DNA of 64,000 bases, taken from positions 1 to 64,000 of the forward strand of contig QYAI01000156.1 in assembly GCA_003988855.1 (NCBI GenBank). Direction: 5' to 3'. This stretch comes from Arachnopeziza araneosa (Eukaryota > Ascomycota > Leotiomycetes > Helotiales > Arachnopezizaceae). Positions 42,269 through 53,015 of this stretch are shown here, piece by piece; position 1 is the stretch's first letter, and each line of letters opens with the position of its first letter. Below the pieces are notes generated by a model. The model was not told where the DNA came from, ran no database searches, and saw only the letters and a list, made by a program, of their open reading frames with translations. Made by a program: the position numbers and the translations under genes.

Positions 42269-43826
42269 ATCATCATCAACAATCTCACTGCATCGTACAG
42301 TGCCACCACCACCACCAACCCATCATGATTGTGCAGCCCCGTACATGCACTCACTCATCTTTCGACCACGCTCCTGCTCTCCAACCAACCCAAACCCTTC
42401 CCCCAAGAAATGAGGGGAGCCAAAAATCCTGGGGTAAGCCTTGGTAACCAACCAACCAGCGCCCTCCCAGCCACTCCACTCTTGCCCACCCACCGAACAC
42501 CCGAATGCGACTAGGATGAGCACCCTCCTTCCTCCTTCCTCCTTCCTTCTCTCTTCTCCGTCCCCCTAATCCAATCCTTCCGTGATCAGGTGTTGACCAC
42601 GCACGACGGGATAGGATGGCCATGCGATCTACCGTAGCGTCGCATCCACGCGACCCAAGAAACACATTTCCTCCGTCTCCTCCTGCCCCCCTTTCTCCTC
42701 ATCTGAAGCGTCGTTCCATTGCATGTGGATGCATGTGGACACGAGGAGGAATGAAGCTATTCACATGAGTTCGGCACCACCAACTCGGTTGCGGGGAGAT
42801 GCTCATGGAAAAAAAAATTATAAAAATTACATAAGCAGGATCACATGACGGGAGGTTAAACCGTAAGAATGGGACAGCACCGTCGCGGAGCATGTAAAAT
42901 CTCAACTCAAACTCCGGCGTAACATACTAAGACGAGAACGATAAATGTTTTAGGATAATCACAAATTTCAACAACCAAATGAGACGCTTGAAGTGACAAG
43001 TCCGAGGAACATTGCTAAACGATGCTAATATAAAAGTAAGGACTCTGCAGAGGAACAGTTATAAAATGAGATGCTAATGAGATGCTAATGAGAAAGAGAC
43101 GCTAAATTCAAGAGCAATTGTCTTGCTAGAACTCGCATCCAACACCTTAAGTCTCTTCCTCTTAAGATTTTCAAGCCGTCCAAGGACGAGATGTTGTAAA
43201 TCTTAGTTAGGTCGTTTGTCTGCACAAAGAGCGACAAGAATAACTTTGAAGCTCTCGATTTTCCCCAGATTCGAGTAGCTCCAACACGTTCCGCAATAAC
43301 GTGAATCCTGCTATCCCCAAGTTCAGATTTGCAATTATTCTCCGAGGATTCGACGCGTGGTAAGAGATAAGAAGGGAGAACAACAGATACTCACATGATA
43401 ATAGTCACATGACAGACACCTGCAGCGTGCTAGTCCGAAAAGGGCTAGCAGAGCATCGTGCTAACCATTTTCGGTACGCATTCGCATCCAGTAGGCTGTT
43501 GGAACAAGCATCTCGTCAGGCACGGAGGGGAGGAATGGAGAATGTGACATGGATTGAGCATGGTTGATCAATCGGCGGTGGGGTGTCGTAATCTTTATTT
43601 GCGTTGATTTGAAATGGTCTGAGTGCAGATGATAAAGGGAAGAAGTGGATCCGAAATCTGAGATATATATACACAAAGATGGCTTTCTACTTGGTCTCGT
43701 ACTTGCTATTGAACGCGCCTCGATATTAGAGATTTTGGATAAACTCCATGTTTACCTTTTAAATCTTAATCTTTGAATCTTCCTTTTCTTCTCAATCCAA
43801 ACATCAACAATCAACAATCAACAATC

Positions 43827-45365
43827 ATGGCAAACATCGTAGGCACAGCTGTAAAAGGTATTGCAGGGGGCATTGGCCTCGTCTCTGAATCCATCCACGC
43901 CCACAAAGAGAAGAAACGCCTTGCAGCAATCCCCGTCGGAGAGGGCTCCCTACAATCCTCATCCCCTCCTCCCTACTCAGAACTTCAACCCAACACGGAA
44001 GACGAAGCACAATGGGCTCTCGACGACGCACAATCCACTCTCATCACCAAATCATCTCGAGATGATAGTCAGGAGGAAATAGCGAAATCCAAGAACATAA
44101 TCGAGATGATTGCTATTTTCATCCTCCAACACCCCCTCACTCAACCCATCACTCCCCTCGCCCTCCCCGTCATCCTCCCTCAACGGAGGCCACAAAATCG
44201 CTCTCGCGGCTTCATCCGCGCCTACGCTCCACTCTTAGCATCCTCCGATATCTCCGAATCCTGCTTTGGAGAATACCTCGATCTCTTTGACCGGGCATCG
44301 GTGGCGTCTCCCTGGCTAAACGCCATCAACCTCGCGGGCTTAGCATTCTCCTTCCTCCCGTCAGGAATATCAATAGCCATCTCAATAGCCATAAGTTTAT
44401 CTGTGAAAGTAGCCATGGAGATACAGGGACGAGGACGAACCAGCACATTCTTAGATCGGATCAACGATGAGTTTTTCAAGCCAAGGAGACTGTTTTGTCT
44501 CATCATGACGTGGAATCCAGAGTCTGCGGACGCGAATACAAGTGTGGATGTAACGAATGCGGTGGAAAATACGGATATTCATACTGATTCAGGACTTCAA
44601 AATATCAGGAATAAATATCGATCGTCAGATGGGAATACCTTTGGGGATCTCTCGGAGTTGGAAGTTGCTCCACTTATCTTTCCAGGTCTAGATTCGCTAG
44701 GCGAGAATGATACCGAGGAAGCTAAGGGGTTCAAAGAGAATCTCAAGTCAACCCATCGCTTTGTGGATGACTATTGGGACAAGAGATCTAGAGCTCAGTA
44801 TATGGCCCAACATCCTGATAGTGTTTTGAGTCAGGGACAACAGAAGGAGATATTCCATTCGAGATATGCGGATCCGAATAATCCTGCTAGTAGTGGGAAT
44901 TTGATCTCACTTCTAAGTGGAGGACATATCAACCCCCCTTCCAGATTCGCTTCTAGGAGGAGGCTTGGAGGCGGGTTCGATAGATTTGATCGATTTGGCC
45001 GCAGTGGTGATACGTACGGTGGTGGATATAGTAGATGGGATGCCATTGAGCAACGACGAGGCATCGGCTCTGGAAGAGGTGGTCTCGAAGGACTTGCTGA
45101 TAAATTCGGTTGGCAATCTCATCCGGAGAATTATTCGCAAACACATACACCAGAGCAGATTCGATTAAATCAGGAAAGAATGGGTTTAAACTCGAGATCG
45201 AACCAGCGAGGGATTGCCCTTCCGTTTTTGAAGAATGGAGTCAAAAAGTTGTTTGGAAAGAATGTGTTGTATATGATGATTGTTCGTCTTCCTTCGGATG
45301 AAGAATTGGCTAGTGCAACTGCACAGTTCGAAGCTGCTGAGGCGGAAGCGAGGAAATATCTTTGA
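43827..45365 (+). CDS. Conserved fungal protein of unknown function
   Basis: Single-exon gene, 512 aa. The ATG at 43827 is chosen for its context (AATCATGG) after a CAACAAT-rich leader. The N-terminus is an amphipathic Gly/Ala stretch (MANIVGTAVKGIAGGIGLVS). A central conserved-looking block contains RGFIRAYAPLLASS, SPWLNAINLAGLAF, a hydrophobic stretch (ISIAISIAISLSVKVAMEIQ) and INDEFFKPRRLFCLIMTWNP. The C-terminal third is Gly/Arg/Asp-rich and probably disordered. I recall this block in many fungal proteins without a known activity. The hydrophobic stretch may associate with a membrane; there is no signal peptide. The 3' end is 54 bp from the convergent regulator. Confidence 0.85.
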   Translation: MANIVGTAVKGIAGGIGLVSESIHAHKEKKRLAAIPVGEGSLQSSSPPPYSELQPNTEDEAQWALDDAQSTLITKSSRDDSQEEIAKSKNIIEMIAIFILQHPLTQPITPLALPVILPQRRPQNRSRGFIRAYAPLLASSDISESCFGEYLDLFDRASVASPWLNAINLAGLAFSFLPSGISIAISIAISLSVKVAMEIQGRGRTSTFLDRINDEFFKPRRLFCLIMTWNPESADANTSVDVTNAVENTDIHTDSGLQNIRNKYRSSDGNTFGDLSELEVAPLIFPGLDSLGENDTEEAKGFKENLKSTHRFVDDYWDKRSRAQYMAQHPDSVLSQGQQKEIFHSRYADPNNPASSGNLISLLSGGHINPPSRFASRRRLGGGFDRFDRFGRSGDTYGGGYSRWDAIEQRRGIGSGRGGLEGLADKFGWQSHPENYSQTHTPEQIRLNQERMGLNSRSNQRGIALPFLKNGVKKLFGKNVLYMMIVRLPSDEELASATAQFEAAEAEARKYL

Positions 45366-45419
45366 TCATTTGGTTAATATACTTATATAAGGAGGGTGGC
45401 CTTCAGATATATAATGAAT

Positions 45420-47489
45420 TTATGGGTCGTCTTTCCATCCCCAAGCTTCTTTCATCTGTCTCTGCACTGCTGCTGTCGGTCTCGCATGATCCGTTTGTGT
45501 CCTGATTAACACATCCAACAACGCTTCTTGTTCTATTCTTTCGGTAAATCGATCCCCACAGATTGCAATTCCCATGCTGGCAGTGAACATTCCAGGTGGT
45601 GTCCAACGATTACCTATCGCAATTCCACACAATTCGAGCAACAAGGGTTTGATCTCCTTCTCCATTGCTCGAACGGCAACTCGCGCTGCACCTCCTATTT
45701 TTGGAATTCTCGGATCAAATATAAAAAGCAATATCTGTGCTAGTTTGTGATGTTCTACGCCGATGATATGGCACGCATGGCTATGCCACACTTCTGGGAA
45801 AACCTCTCCTTTGCTATTATCGGGATCTCGCCAGTATATCGGCGTAAATGAAGACGGTTTACATTGTCGCCATTGCTCCGATCGCTCCTTGAGTTCCCAC
45901 CATTTCGAGCTACCAGTTTCGGCAGGCCCGAAGCAATAGTTTATCACGTCAGCGCAATGGACCACCGCACGGTTAGCCCATTCAAAATCCGAAGCAGGAG
46001 AAACGGAGCGGTCGATCAAGGAATGCGAAAGATCAAGAGAGACAGGAACATGTTTGATTGTTGCAACATATATTTCTTGGCGGAGGCCAACCCAGAATGC
46101 TGCAGCCCAAAGACCAGGACATGGAGACGGGGATTGTATATGAGGCACAGAAAGTGAAGTAGATACGAAGACAGTTATACCTAACATATGAGATTCGAGA
46201 TCTGTTTCCAGTAGATCAATTTCTTCCAAGACTCGAAGAATTATCGTTGCAGCAAAGAGGGTTTCATCTGCCACCGTTGCCGAGTTGGAGAGCAGGGGTA
46301 TGAGGTGCTTTAGGCATTCCTGATGGTATCTATTTGAGGCAAAGGTATCGTATCTCCCGACGATGCTGAGGTGCCGTGCGGAGAGGGCGTAGATCGCATT
46401 GAGGAGAATAGGGCACGTTCCTGCTCGTTGTGGGACTTCGACTTGAAAGTGTTGCATCGGATCGCAAAGATCGAGCTATTTCTTCAATCAGATAGGCGAC
46501 TATATAGAGAGGTACATACCCATATAGCTAAGTTCTGGACGTAATGGCGAAGGAGGAGTGCTTCGGCGGGATCGGTAAGAGGCCATATTGAACGATCGAG
46601 GTAGATTTTGGGGTTGGATTCAGTTTGTAAAGGTTCATCGAAGATAGAAGTATCTTCAGCGTACGATATACTTTCAGTATATGTTGGTAGTGTGACTAAC
46701 TCACTGTCGCTTAGAACTTTCGAAGTTGATGGGACTGGTGATGGCAGCTGCGAAACTGCAAAATCAAGCTGCAATACTCCAGGTATCTGGGGAAGACTTC
46801 CATTTCGTTCGCGGCCTAGGGAAGTGGTTTGATCGTTGATGATAACAGCTCCATTATGATTTTTGGTTTTCTCTGACTTTGATCCAGCACGGGGTTGGAA
46901 TGGAGAGAGCGAAGAAAGGTCTTGGAGACTTTGAGGAGTGGAGGTGGAAAATGACGAAGGCGTTTCAGTCTCTGATTGAAATTGTGGGTTTTCGGAGTCC
47001 GAATCATCGTGGTCGACCGCAATCTTCTCCGTTTCATCCTCCCAAGTTACTGGGTAGTATGTTGTTAGCTCGAAATCTTGAGGAAACCCAAACATGATTT
47101 CTAGAACGCCTTCAAGATTAACATGACGGCGAGAAATTGGACTCACACTCGGTCGGGGTTTTGAGCCATTTCTGGGTTTTCCCAAATTTCTCTGTGATCT
47201 CATGAGCGATGAGCTGGCTTGCATATGAGACAGCTTTCATACGTTTGTAATTTCGATATGGATACCCTCTTGTACATTCTCTGTCGAAATCTTTACATCG
47301 GCCACAGACCGGAGTGACTTGATCACCTGGTACTCATGTCAAACTCATCTCTTATAGAGAAGAGACAACTTACACTTCAAGTGTCGAACACGACAAGCTT
47401 GACTGAACCAGTGGTTAGCAATTCCTTCGTCCAACCAGGCGTCAGGGAAAGGAAGCAACTCACCAGCCAGCACGGGCCCTGGCAGTCAT
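45420..47489 (-). CDS. Zn2Cys6 transcription factor (five exons)
   Basis: Exons 47489-47464, 47402-47374, 47326-47147, 47109-46520 and 46475-45420 give 626 aa. The first two exons are only 26 and 29 nt. The zinc cluster is split across three exons: first Cys at the end of exon 1, QACRVRHLK in exon 2, and DQVTPVCGRCKDFDREC in exon 3, with the third Cys codon itself split. Spacing is C-x2-C-x6-C-x6-C-x2-C-x6-C. The ATG at 47489 directly follows an in-frame stop, supporting it as the start. The 37-nt third intron (47110-47146) is very short and is the least certain element. The C-terminal half resembles the fungal-specific regulator domain (NAIYALSARHLS). Targets unknown. Confidence 0.82.
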
Positions 47490-48360
47490 CTCAGGAGCTT
47501 CTCACTCCGCTAAGGAGATTGCTGTCAATGAAAATACAACGGCATGATTTGAGAGAGAATGATGCTGCTGTGGATATAAGGAAGATTTCCCCATCTGATT
47601 GCGTAGAAGTGCTTCCCCGACATGTAAGTTGAGTCAGGGGAGGATGTTGGGAAACAAGTGTCGGGTGTTTTGGGAAATTTTCGGCGTCATTTGACCCATA
47701 GGAAACTCATCCGAGCGCCAAGGGGCCGTCAAATGCCGGAGGGGTCGATATTTACCCCGCCACATAATGACAATGTTAAGCAAGACGTATTGATAGAAGT
47801 CAAAAGAGTTCATGATGCTCTATGATTAGAATTATTGGTGGCTGTTCTGATCGCCAACATATAGTACATGCGTGCAGACGTAGCAGTACAGTTCTCCAGA
47901 TTTCAACTTCCCAAGCAAAGTCCTCTATTACGACCAGAGGAAGACTCGAAGTTGTAAGTCTTCTCCAAATCATATACTTTTCTTCTTATTTTTCTAAGCC
48001 ATTTTGCAGCCATGCACTTGAGCCTCCAAAGTCACCCGTGAAAGAGTAACATCCGACCACTAAGAAACTTCCTAGACTGTTCTTCACAGAATGTTAATAT
48101 AGAGTCGTTGTTCGATCTAATATAACATCATGAGTCTCGTTACATCTTGGTTTCGTTGGAGTAATTTGGTTCTGCATAGATGGTGGCTAATGATAAGCAT
48201 GACTCGCACAACGATTCTGGTGATTAATCAGCAATTCATGAATTCGTCTCTCGTTCCTGAGGCTTAGTAGGATTTCGCTTTCGACCCGGTTTTCCGTAGC
48301 CATCTCTCAAACTGACTTTGTCAACTCCTTCAAAACTCTCTCTAATGATTCGATCAATAT
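47490..48360. other. Intergenic, no gene seen
   Basis: About 0.9 kb with the promoter of the regulator on the left and the 3' end of the surface protein on the right. No credible coding frame. Confidence 0.55.
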
Positions 48361-49635
48361 TCATCCAGGCATTTCGTAGCGTTCAGGATCAGACTTCACG
48401 AGATCATTTTGAGAATGATATCCAGATTTTGCCACATCATTCTGATAATCATTCTCGAAGGATCTCCCCTCTCCCATCTCATGTCTTCCAGTATCTTGCA
48501 TTTCCACGAGACCTGTGTTCCCCAACTCGTACTTCATGCCACTATCTGCCTCGTAAGTCGCACTTGCGTCCTTCGCAGCATTCCTCCGTCGGCGCCAGAA
48601 GATAAGACCACCAAGGATAGTTGCAATAACGGCAATTGCAATCGCTATTCCAATCCCTATCCCAATTTTGGCTCCGGGAGAGCCACCAGAGGAGGCACCG
48701 GATTGAGATGGTGTTGATGGGTTGTTCTCAGAATCCGAAGTCGACGGTCGAGGACTGGTTGAAGTAGTCTCGGTTTGGGATCCGATAACAAGAAGTGTGG
48801 TAGAGCCTGTGGATGTTGGATTTGGGCTTGAGGTTGGGTCAAAAGTGGACAAAGAATTAGACTGAGCCGACGTCGCCGAGTTAGCGCTAGATGTCGATAG
48901 AGAGGGAGAGTTTGAAGAGCTTGAAGAGCTTGGACTTGATGTGGTAGAACTCGGGGTCACTGCTGGAGAATCAGGGGGAGGAGAAGAAGAAGAAGGAGCT
49001 GATATTTTCGTTGTTGTCACACCTGGTCCAGCATTTGCAGCAAATACTGTTAGGACTTGACTTTGCGAGAGGCCGAGGGTCGCGCCGGGTGTGGAACAGC
49101 CTACTCCGCCTCCGTTTCCTGACATTGGAAGTTGTGTGTAACATATCCAATCTTCTTGACAGCAGAAACCAATATCACTGTCAGAACCGCAAAGCTGCCA
49201 GCTTGGATCGGCACACTATTTCTGTTAGCCTACAGTGTTACGAATGAGAGCTTGGTGCGTCTAACCTTCGGCGCGGCGGCGACTTCTGAGACACAGCTAT
49301 TTTCTATCACATGAAAGGTCAGTTTAACATCCCAGTTTTGTGTACAGTTCTTCAAAATTATAAGTTATCAGGGTAGAAGCGTGTCACTGTGACTCACCAT
49401 CCGGGCAACAAAACGATCCAGTCGAAACCTTCTGATAGGTTTGACCGCTGCCACAACAATTCTGCTCGAATGTAATTTGGCCTGTTACACTTCCTGAAGG
49501 GCATTCACCAGGCGTCCGCATAGGGATGCCGCCATTATAACTGAAATCGGTAGATTGAGTGGACCTTTGGATCACAGAAAAGAACAAAGAGATAAACCAT
49601 AATTTCCTGGTCATCGCCGCTGATTGCGCCACCAT
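48361..49635 (-). CDS. Mucin-like single-pass surface protein (sensor-like)
   Basis: Three exons: 49635-49398, 49303-49266 and 49215-48361, giving 376 aa. A start at 49614 is also possible; it would begin the signal peptide MTRKLWFISLFFSVIQ. The order is: secretion signal; Cys-rich extracellular part with CC pairs (QNCCGSG, SFCCPDG, IGFCCQEDWICY); a Ser/Thr/Pro-rich mucin-like stretch from about residue 160 to 270; one transmembrane helix (KIGIGIGIAIAIAVIATILG, 275-299) followed by RRRRN; and a 75-residue polar cytoplasmic tail. This layout is shared by fungal cell-wall stress sensors (Mid2/Wsc type), though the Cys-rich part is not a canonical WSC domain. Role as a sensor is inference from architecture. 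Confidence 0.75.
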
Positions 49636-52448
49636 GGCAATAAGAATGACGGCGATACGGAACAACAATCTTCGGATCACAATGATCTAAATACAGGCAC
49701 AATTAATTCAGATTATGACGAAGAAGAAGAGAAGAACTTTCGAGGTAAAAAGTTCACCCATTGGCGAATAATAGGGGGCTTACCCTTGATCTGTTAAAGT
49801 GTTTCGGTAGACGGCCCTGCTTGCTTCAGCTATGACCGAGCCAATCAGAACTTAGGAAGGAATATATAACTTAACTTACCCGACATGAAGCTGACATAGG
49901 AAATGAGTTATTGCCTAACATTTAGGGGAGTTTAAAAATAAGCATCGTAAATGGAATCCATCCTCCGTGCTCCCATCGAATCAACATCGAGGACTGGAAA
50001 TTCATCCGTCGATGGTAACGAGCTTTTTAGGGCTGATCCTTGCGGTATCCATGGCTGTGGAAGGAGTGCTGACAAGGCTCCAGTAAGTTTCCGTGTGGGT
50101 GAAATTGACAGCTACACACCTAATGCGGCTGCAAGTCCAGAATGTTAGGGCCTGTGTAAAGCGATAAGCTTATGTTATACAATAGTAAATGAAGGGGTTG
50201 ATAATATCAAGAACTCTCTCTATCTCGACTTTTTTGATCGGCCTTAAAACATAAGCTTTGAACAAGCAAAAGAGAGTCGACCGCATCGAATGTTTTCTCT
50301 ACGTAGCTAGGCTTGATATTTTTACAAACTCAGCCTATGAAACGCTGTCAACGTTCAAGTCTAACTGGACACGCCTTCGCCGCATCTCCCTCTACTTTAT
50401 TTCGAAATCAATGAATGACCTAGTACACACAACGGCCCAATCGAAATCCTCACAGAATCTTGATCAACTCAAAAATTTCACCCATAACGCACGCGGTTAT
50501 CAATTTTTCCACATGATGCTCCTTGACATGCAGTACGTGCATAATCGCAGTCGCTGATTCTAATGTGGGCATTGCGCTTGTGCCTGACACACAGCCACAT
50601 CCTGCAATACGAAACTTGTCTCATCTTCAACCTTACCTCGTATATAGTAGAAGGCCAGAAAAAGCGCATTAGAGGCGTACAGGCTTACCAAATTATGTCG
50701 AAATGGGGTTAGAACTCTGTGCAGCCTACATTTATAGAGCCTCTAGCTTCAATGTATCATATAAGTGCTCTTGTAGATTGAAGATTGAGCTGATTGAATG
50801 TTTCAAGTTTACAATTCTCGAATTGCTCAATCTTGACATCACGTTGATCTGCAATGTCATTCAACTTGCGTGTACAGACCCTGACGTCTTTATATAGATT
50901 CTAGCCACGAGAACCTTCCTCGACGTTCTGCTGTCTCAATGATGCAGGAGTCGCAAAGCTTGAGGGAACGCCAACCATCACTCTTCGATTTTCCATTTCT
51001 AGATGGTGGCGGTTATTCAATGAAAACCATCAAAGTCTATCGGAATCCCTGTTCGGAATTTGGAAACGTTTGAAAGGATTGTGTAGCTGCAGTCTGCTGT
51101 TTATAAGCTTCGATGTGACGATCGCTGTGGCTTTCAATCAGAGGTGGCCAGTGAACTGGCAGGAAACAAGTCCGCTTGTGTAGATCGGTTTCGGTCTTAC
51201 ATCCATGAGTTCCGTACACAGCTTCAATATGTATGGCTTAGAGGAAATTTCACTTTAGGCTTGATAGTCCAGTGCCAGGAGATAAACAAGACATCCAACC
51301 CCCCCTCCCCACCTTAGGAATAGGGGGTAGATGACATTAACTTGGAATGTAAGTGCTCTTGTCTGGTTTTCGAATCCCGATCCACAAAACGATCAGAAAA
51401 CCCTTAAATCAGATATCCAAATTAGCAATTACAGCCCTGGAGACGCATATGAAATACGGTCTGAAATGAATGGTACTAAATCGCATGTTCTGATCTAACT
51501 GACTCGAAAATACAGAAATCTACTTAGGAGTCTTCATATAAACATTTTTGCGCATTCTTGAGCTATTTACACCTGCCATAGTAGAGTATGCTACATTATT
51601 GCGCACGGCAGGAAAAGGCACGGTCTCTGCTGGGAAATATTACGTTGTAGGACAGGAGAATCAGGATTGATGCTACCACTTTGGCTAGTGCTATCTAGGC
51701 AGTATTCGCTGCTATGAGAGGACCAGAGAACTGACTGAACTCTTCAAATGTAGCGAGTCTGTTTGTAAGCATCCAAGTTGCAGAGATGGACCAAGCGGAG
51801 ACACTTCTTTATAGTAGTGTCATGTCTACTAAACACGACGCCACACCCATTGTAAGAAATTGGATAGTTTCGGTTGTTCTGTTCAATCAAGCCAATGCTT
51901 TTAACAGCTGGTTTTGTTTCGAGACCCTTCAGTGGGCAAGTTTTAAATAATTAAGGCTTTAGTATTCTCACTATTGCCAATGGCTCTCTCAGCGATTTGT
52001 GGACGGTCCTGGTCTATCTGGTCAATTGAAATGTCCGTTCTATACAGTTTAAGATGCGAAGGAGATTTGTGGATTGAAGCACAGGTTGCAGGTAGAATTG
52101 TTACATATTTGGGAGCTTCATACAGACTCAGGGTCAAAAGGCTAGAGCAAAGAACGTAGTAGTTGAAGTTTATAAACATTTATTCAAGAATTGAATTCTC
52201 TTGTGGGGGTATTTAGTAAGTGCTGCCGTCAATATTTTCCACTAGGAATTGAGTCTCATGTCAGAATGAACGCCTCCTTTTGCCAAAACTCTCCTGTTTT
52301 GCTGATTATTTCTGGACTCATCGTAAAAACAAAAGCTTTTCCACTCAAATACGCTTGTTGGATTCATGAGTTAGAAAGTGGCGGCTGTCAGGCTGCAGTT
52401 TGAAACCTGTATAGATATACCGCAGTAAACTTGAGAGCCAAACTTAGA
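49636..52448. other. 2.8-kb stretch without a supported gene
   Basis: The longest gene-free stretch outside transposons. Frames at 49951-50148 (65 codons, ATG) and 50258-50557 (99 codons, TTG start) have no domain or splice partner. A C-rich string lies at 51298-51312. There is no terminal-repeat structure or long direct repeat visible by eye. It may hold gene relics too eroded to recognise. Confidence 0.45.
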
Positions 52449-52799
52449 TCAGTGCTTAGAAGAAACCCCTACTTGAGATCCTGAAAGCAAAAACGGTCCA
52501 GGCTGTGGAACAGCATTCACATTCACTTCCCCCGCGTTCTCCTGTATTTCAGCCGCAATCCAACTGCCGTCGGCATTTAGATTATGAGCCATAAATCCCC
52601 CATCAAACCATTTATCCGTTCTTAATCCCGCCCGACTTCCGGATAGCAAAATTTTATTCGTCCCAGGTGTTGTTTTAGTGCCCTCAATTATGACTGAGTT
52701 TTGGCCGGTGGGGCCTTTTCCCAGCGGCAAAATTGCTTTCTGTTTTTGTGAAACGTTACTTTTTGGAGGAAGAATAGACGCAAGTTTATGCTTTTCCAT
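52449..52799 (-). CDS. Small hypothetical protein
   Basis: Uninterrupted frame of 116 codons with a genuine ATG at 52799. The middle (KWFDGGFMAHNLNADGSWIAAE) has the Trp/Gly/Asn flavour of a folded, beta-rich protein rather than random sequence, and the frame ends SGSQVGVSSKH. No family is recognised, no signal peptide is seen, and I found no intron. It is divergent from the FAD oxidase with 216 bp between starts, so it may share a promoter. It could be a relic or chance frame. Confidence 0.4.
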   Translation of the reverse strand: MEKHKLASILPPKSNVSQKQKAILPLGKGPTGQNSVIIEGTKTTPGTNKILLSGSRAGLRTDKWFDGGFMAHNLNADGSWIAAEIQENAGEVNVNAVPQPGPFLLSGSQVGVSSKH

Positions 52800-53015
52800 C
52801 AGTCGACGCAGTTGACGAAGATTTAAATATGCCCCACTCGTATGATTGAACAGGATAGTACATATATCAGCACTATGGAGGTGTGATAGTGCAGGAAGGC
52901 AGTTGAAATCGCCAGCCCTTTTAACAATTTATTGATAACAAGAAAACGTATATCAATCTAGAACTTTGCTTGGCTCGTTTTTGAGAATCTCTAGGTCTTT
53001 TTATCTTCCACCAGT

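Larger units (their letters stand above)
41490..43826. other. Intergenic region rich in simple repeats
   Basis: About 2.3 kb separating two divergent genes. It holds a (GGGA) run, a 5-bp array and a long CT tract, each listed separately, plus purine-rich strings at 41780-41830. No coding frame is convincing; the long frames here are translations of simple repeats. Near 43068-43102, GATGCTAAT-like strings recur three times. The 5' UTR of the gene at 43827 has CAACAAT repeated at 43806-43826. Confidence 0.6.

Noticed and set aside
49951..50557. Two short frames (65 and 99 codons)
   Set aside because: No domain or neighbour logic; the longer starts at TTG. They may be relics but cannot be supported.
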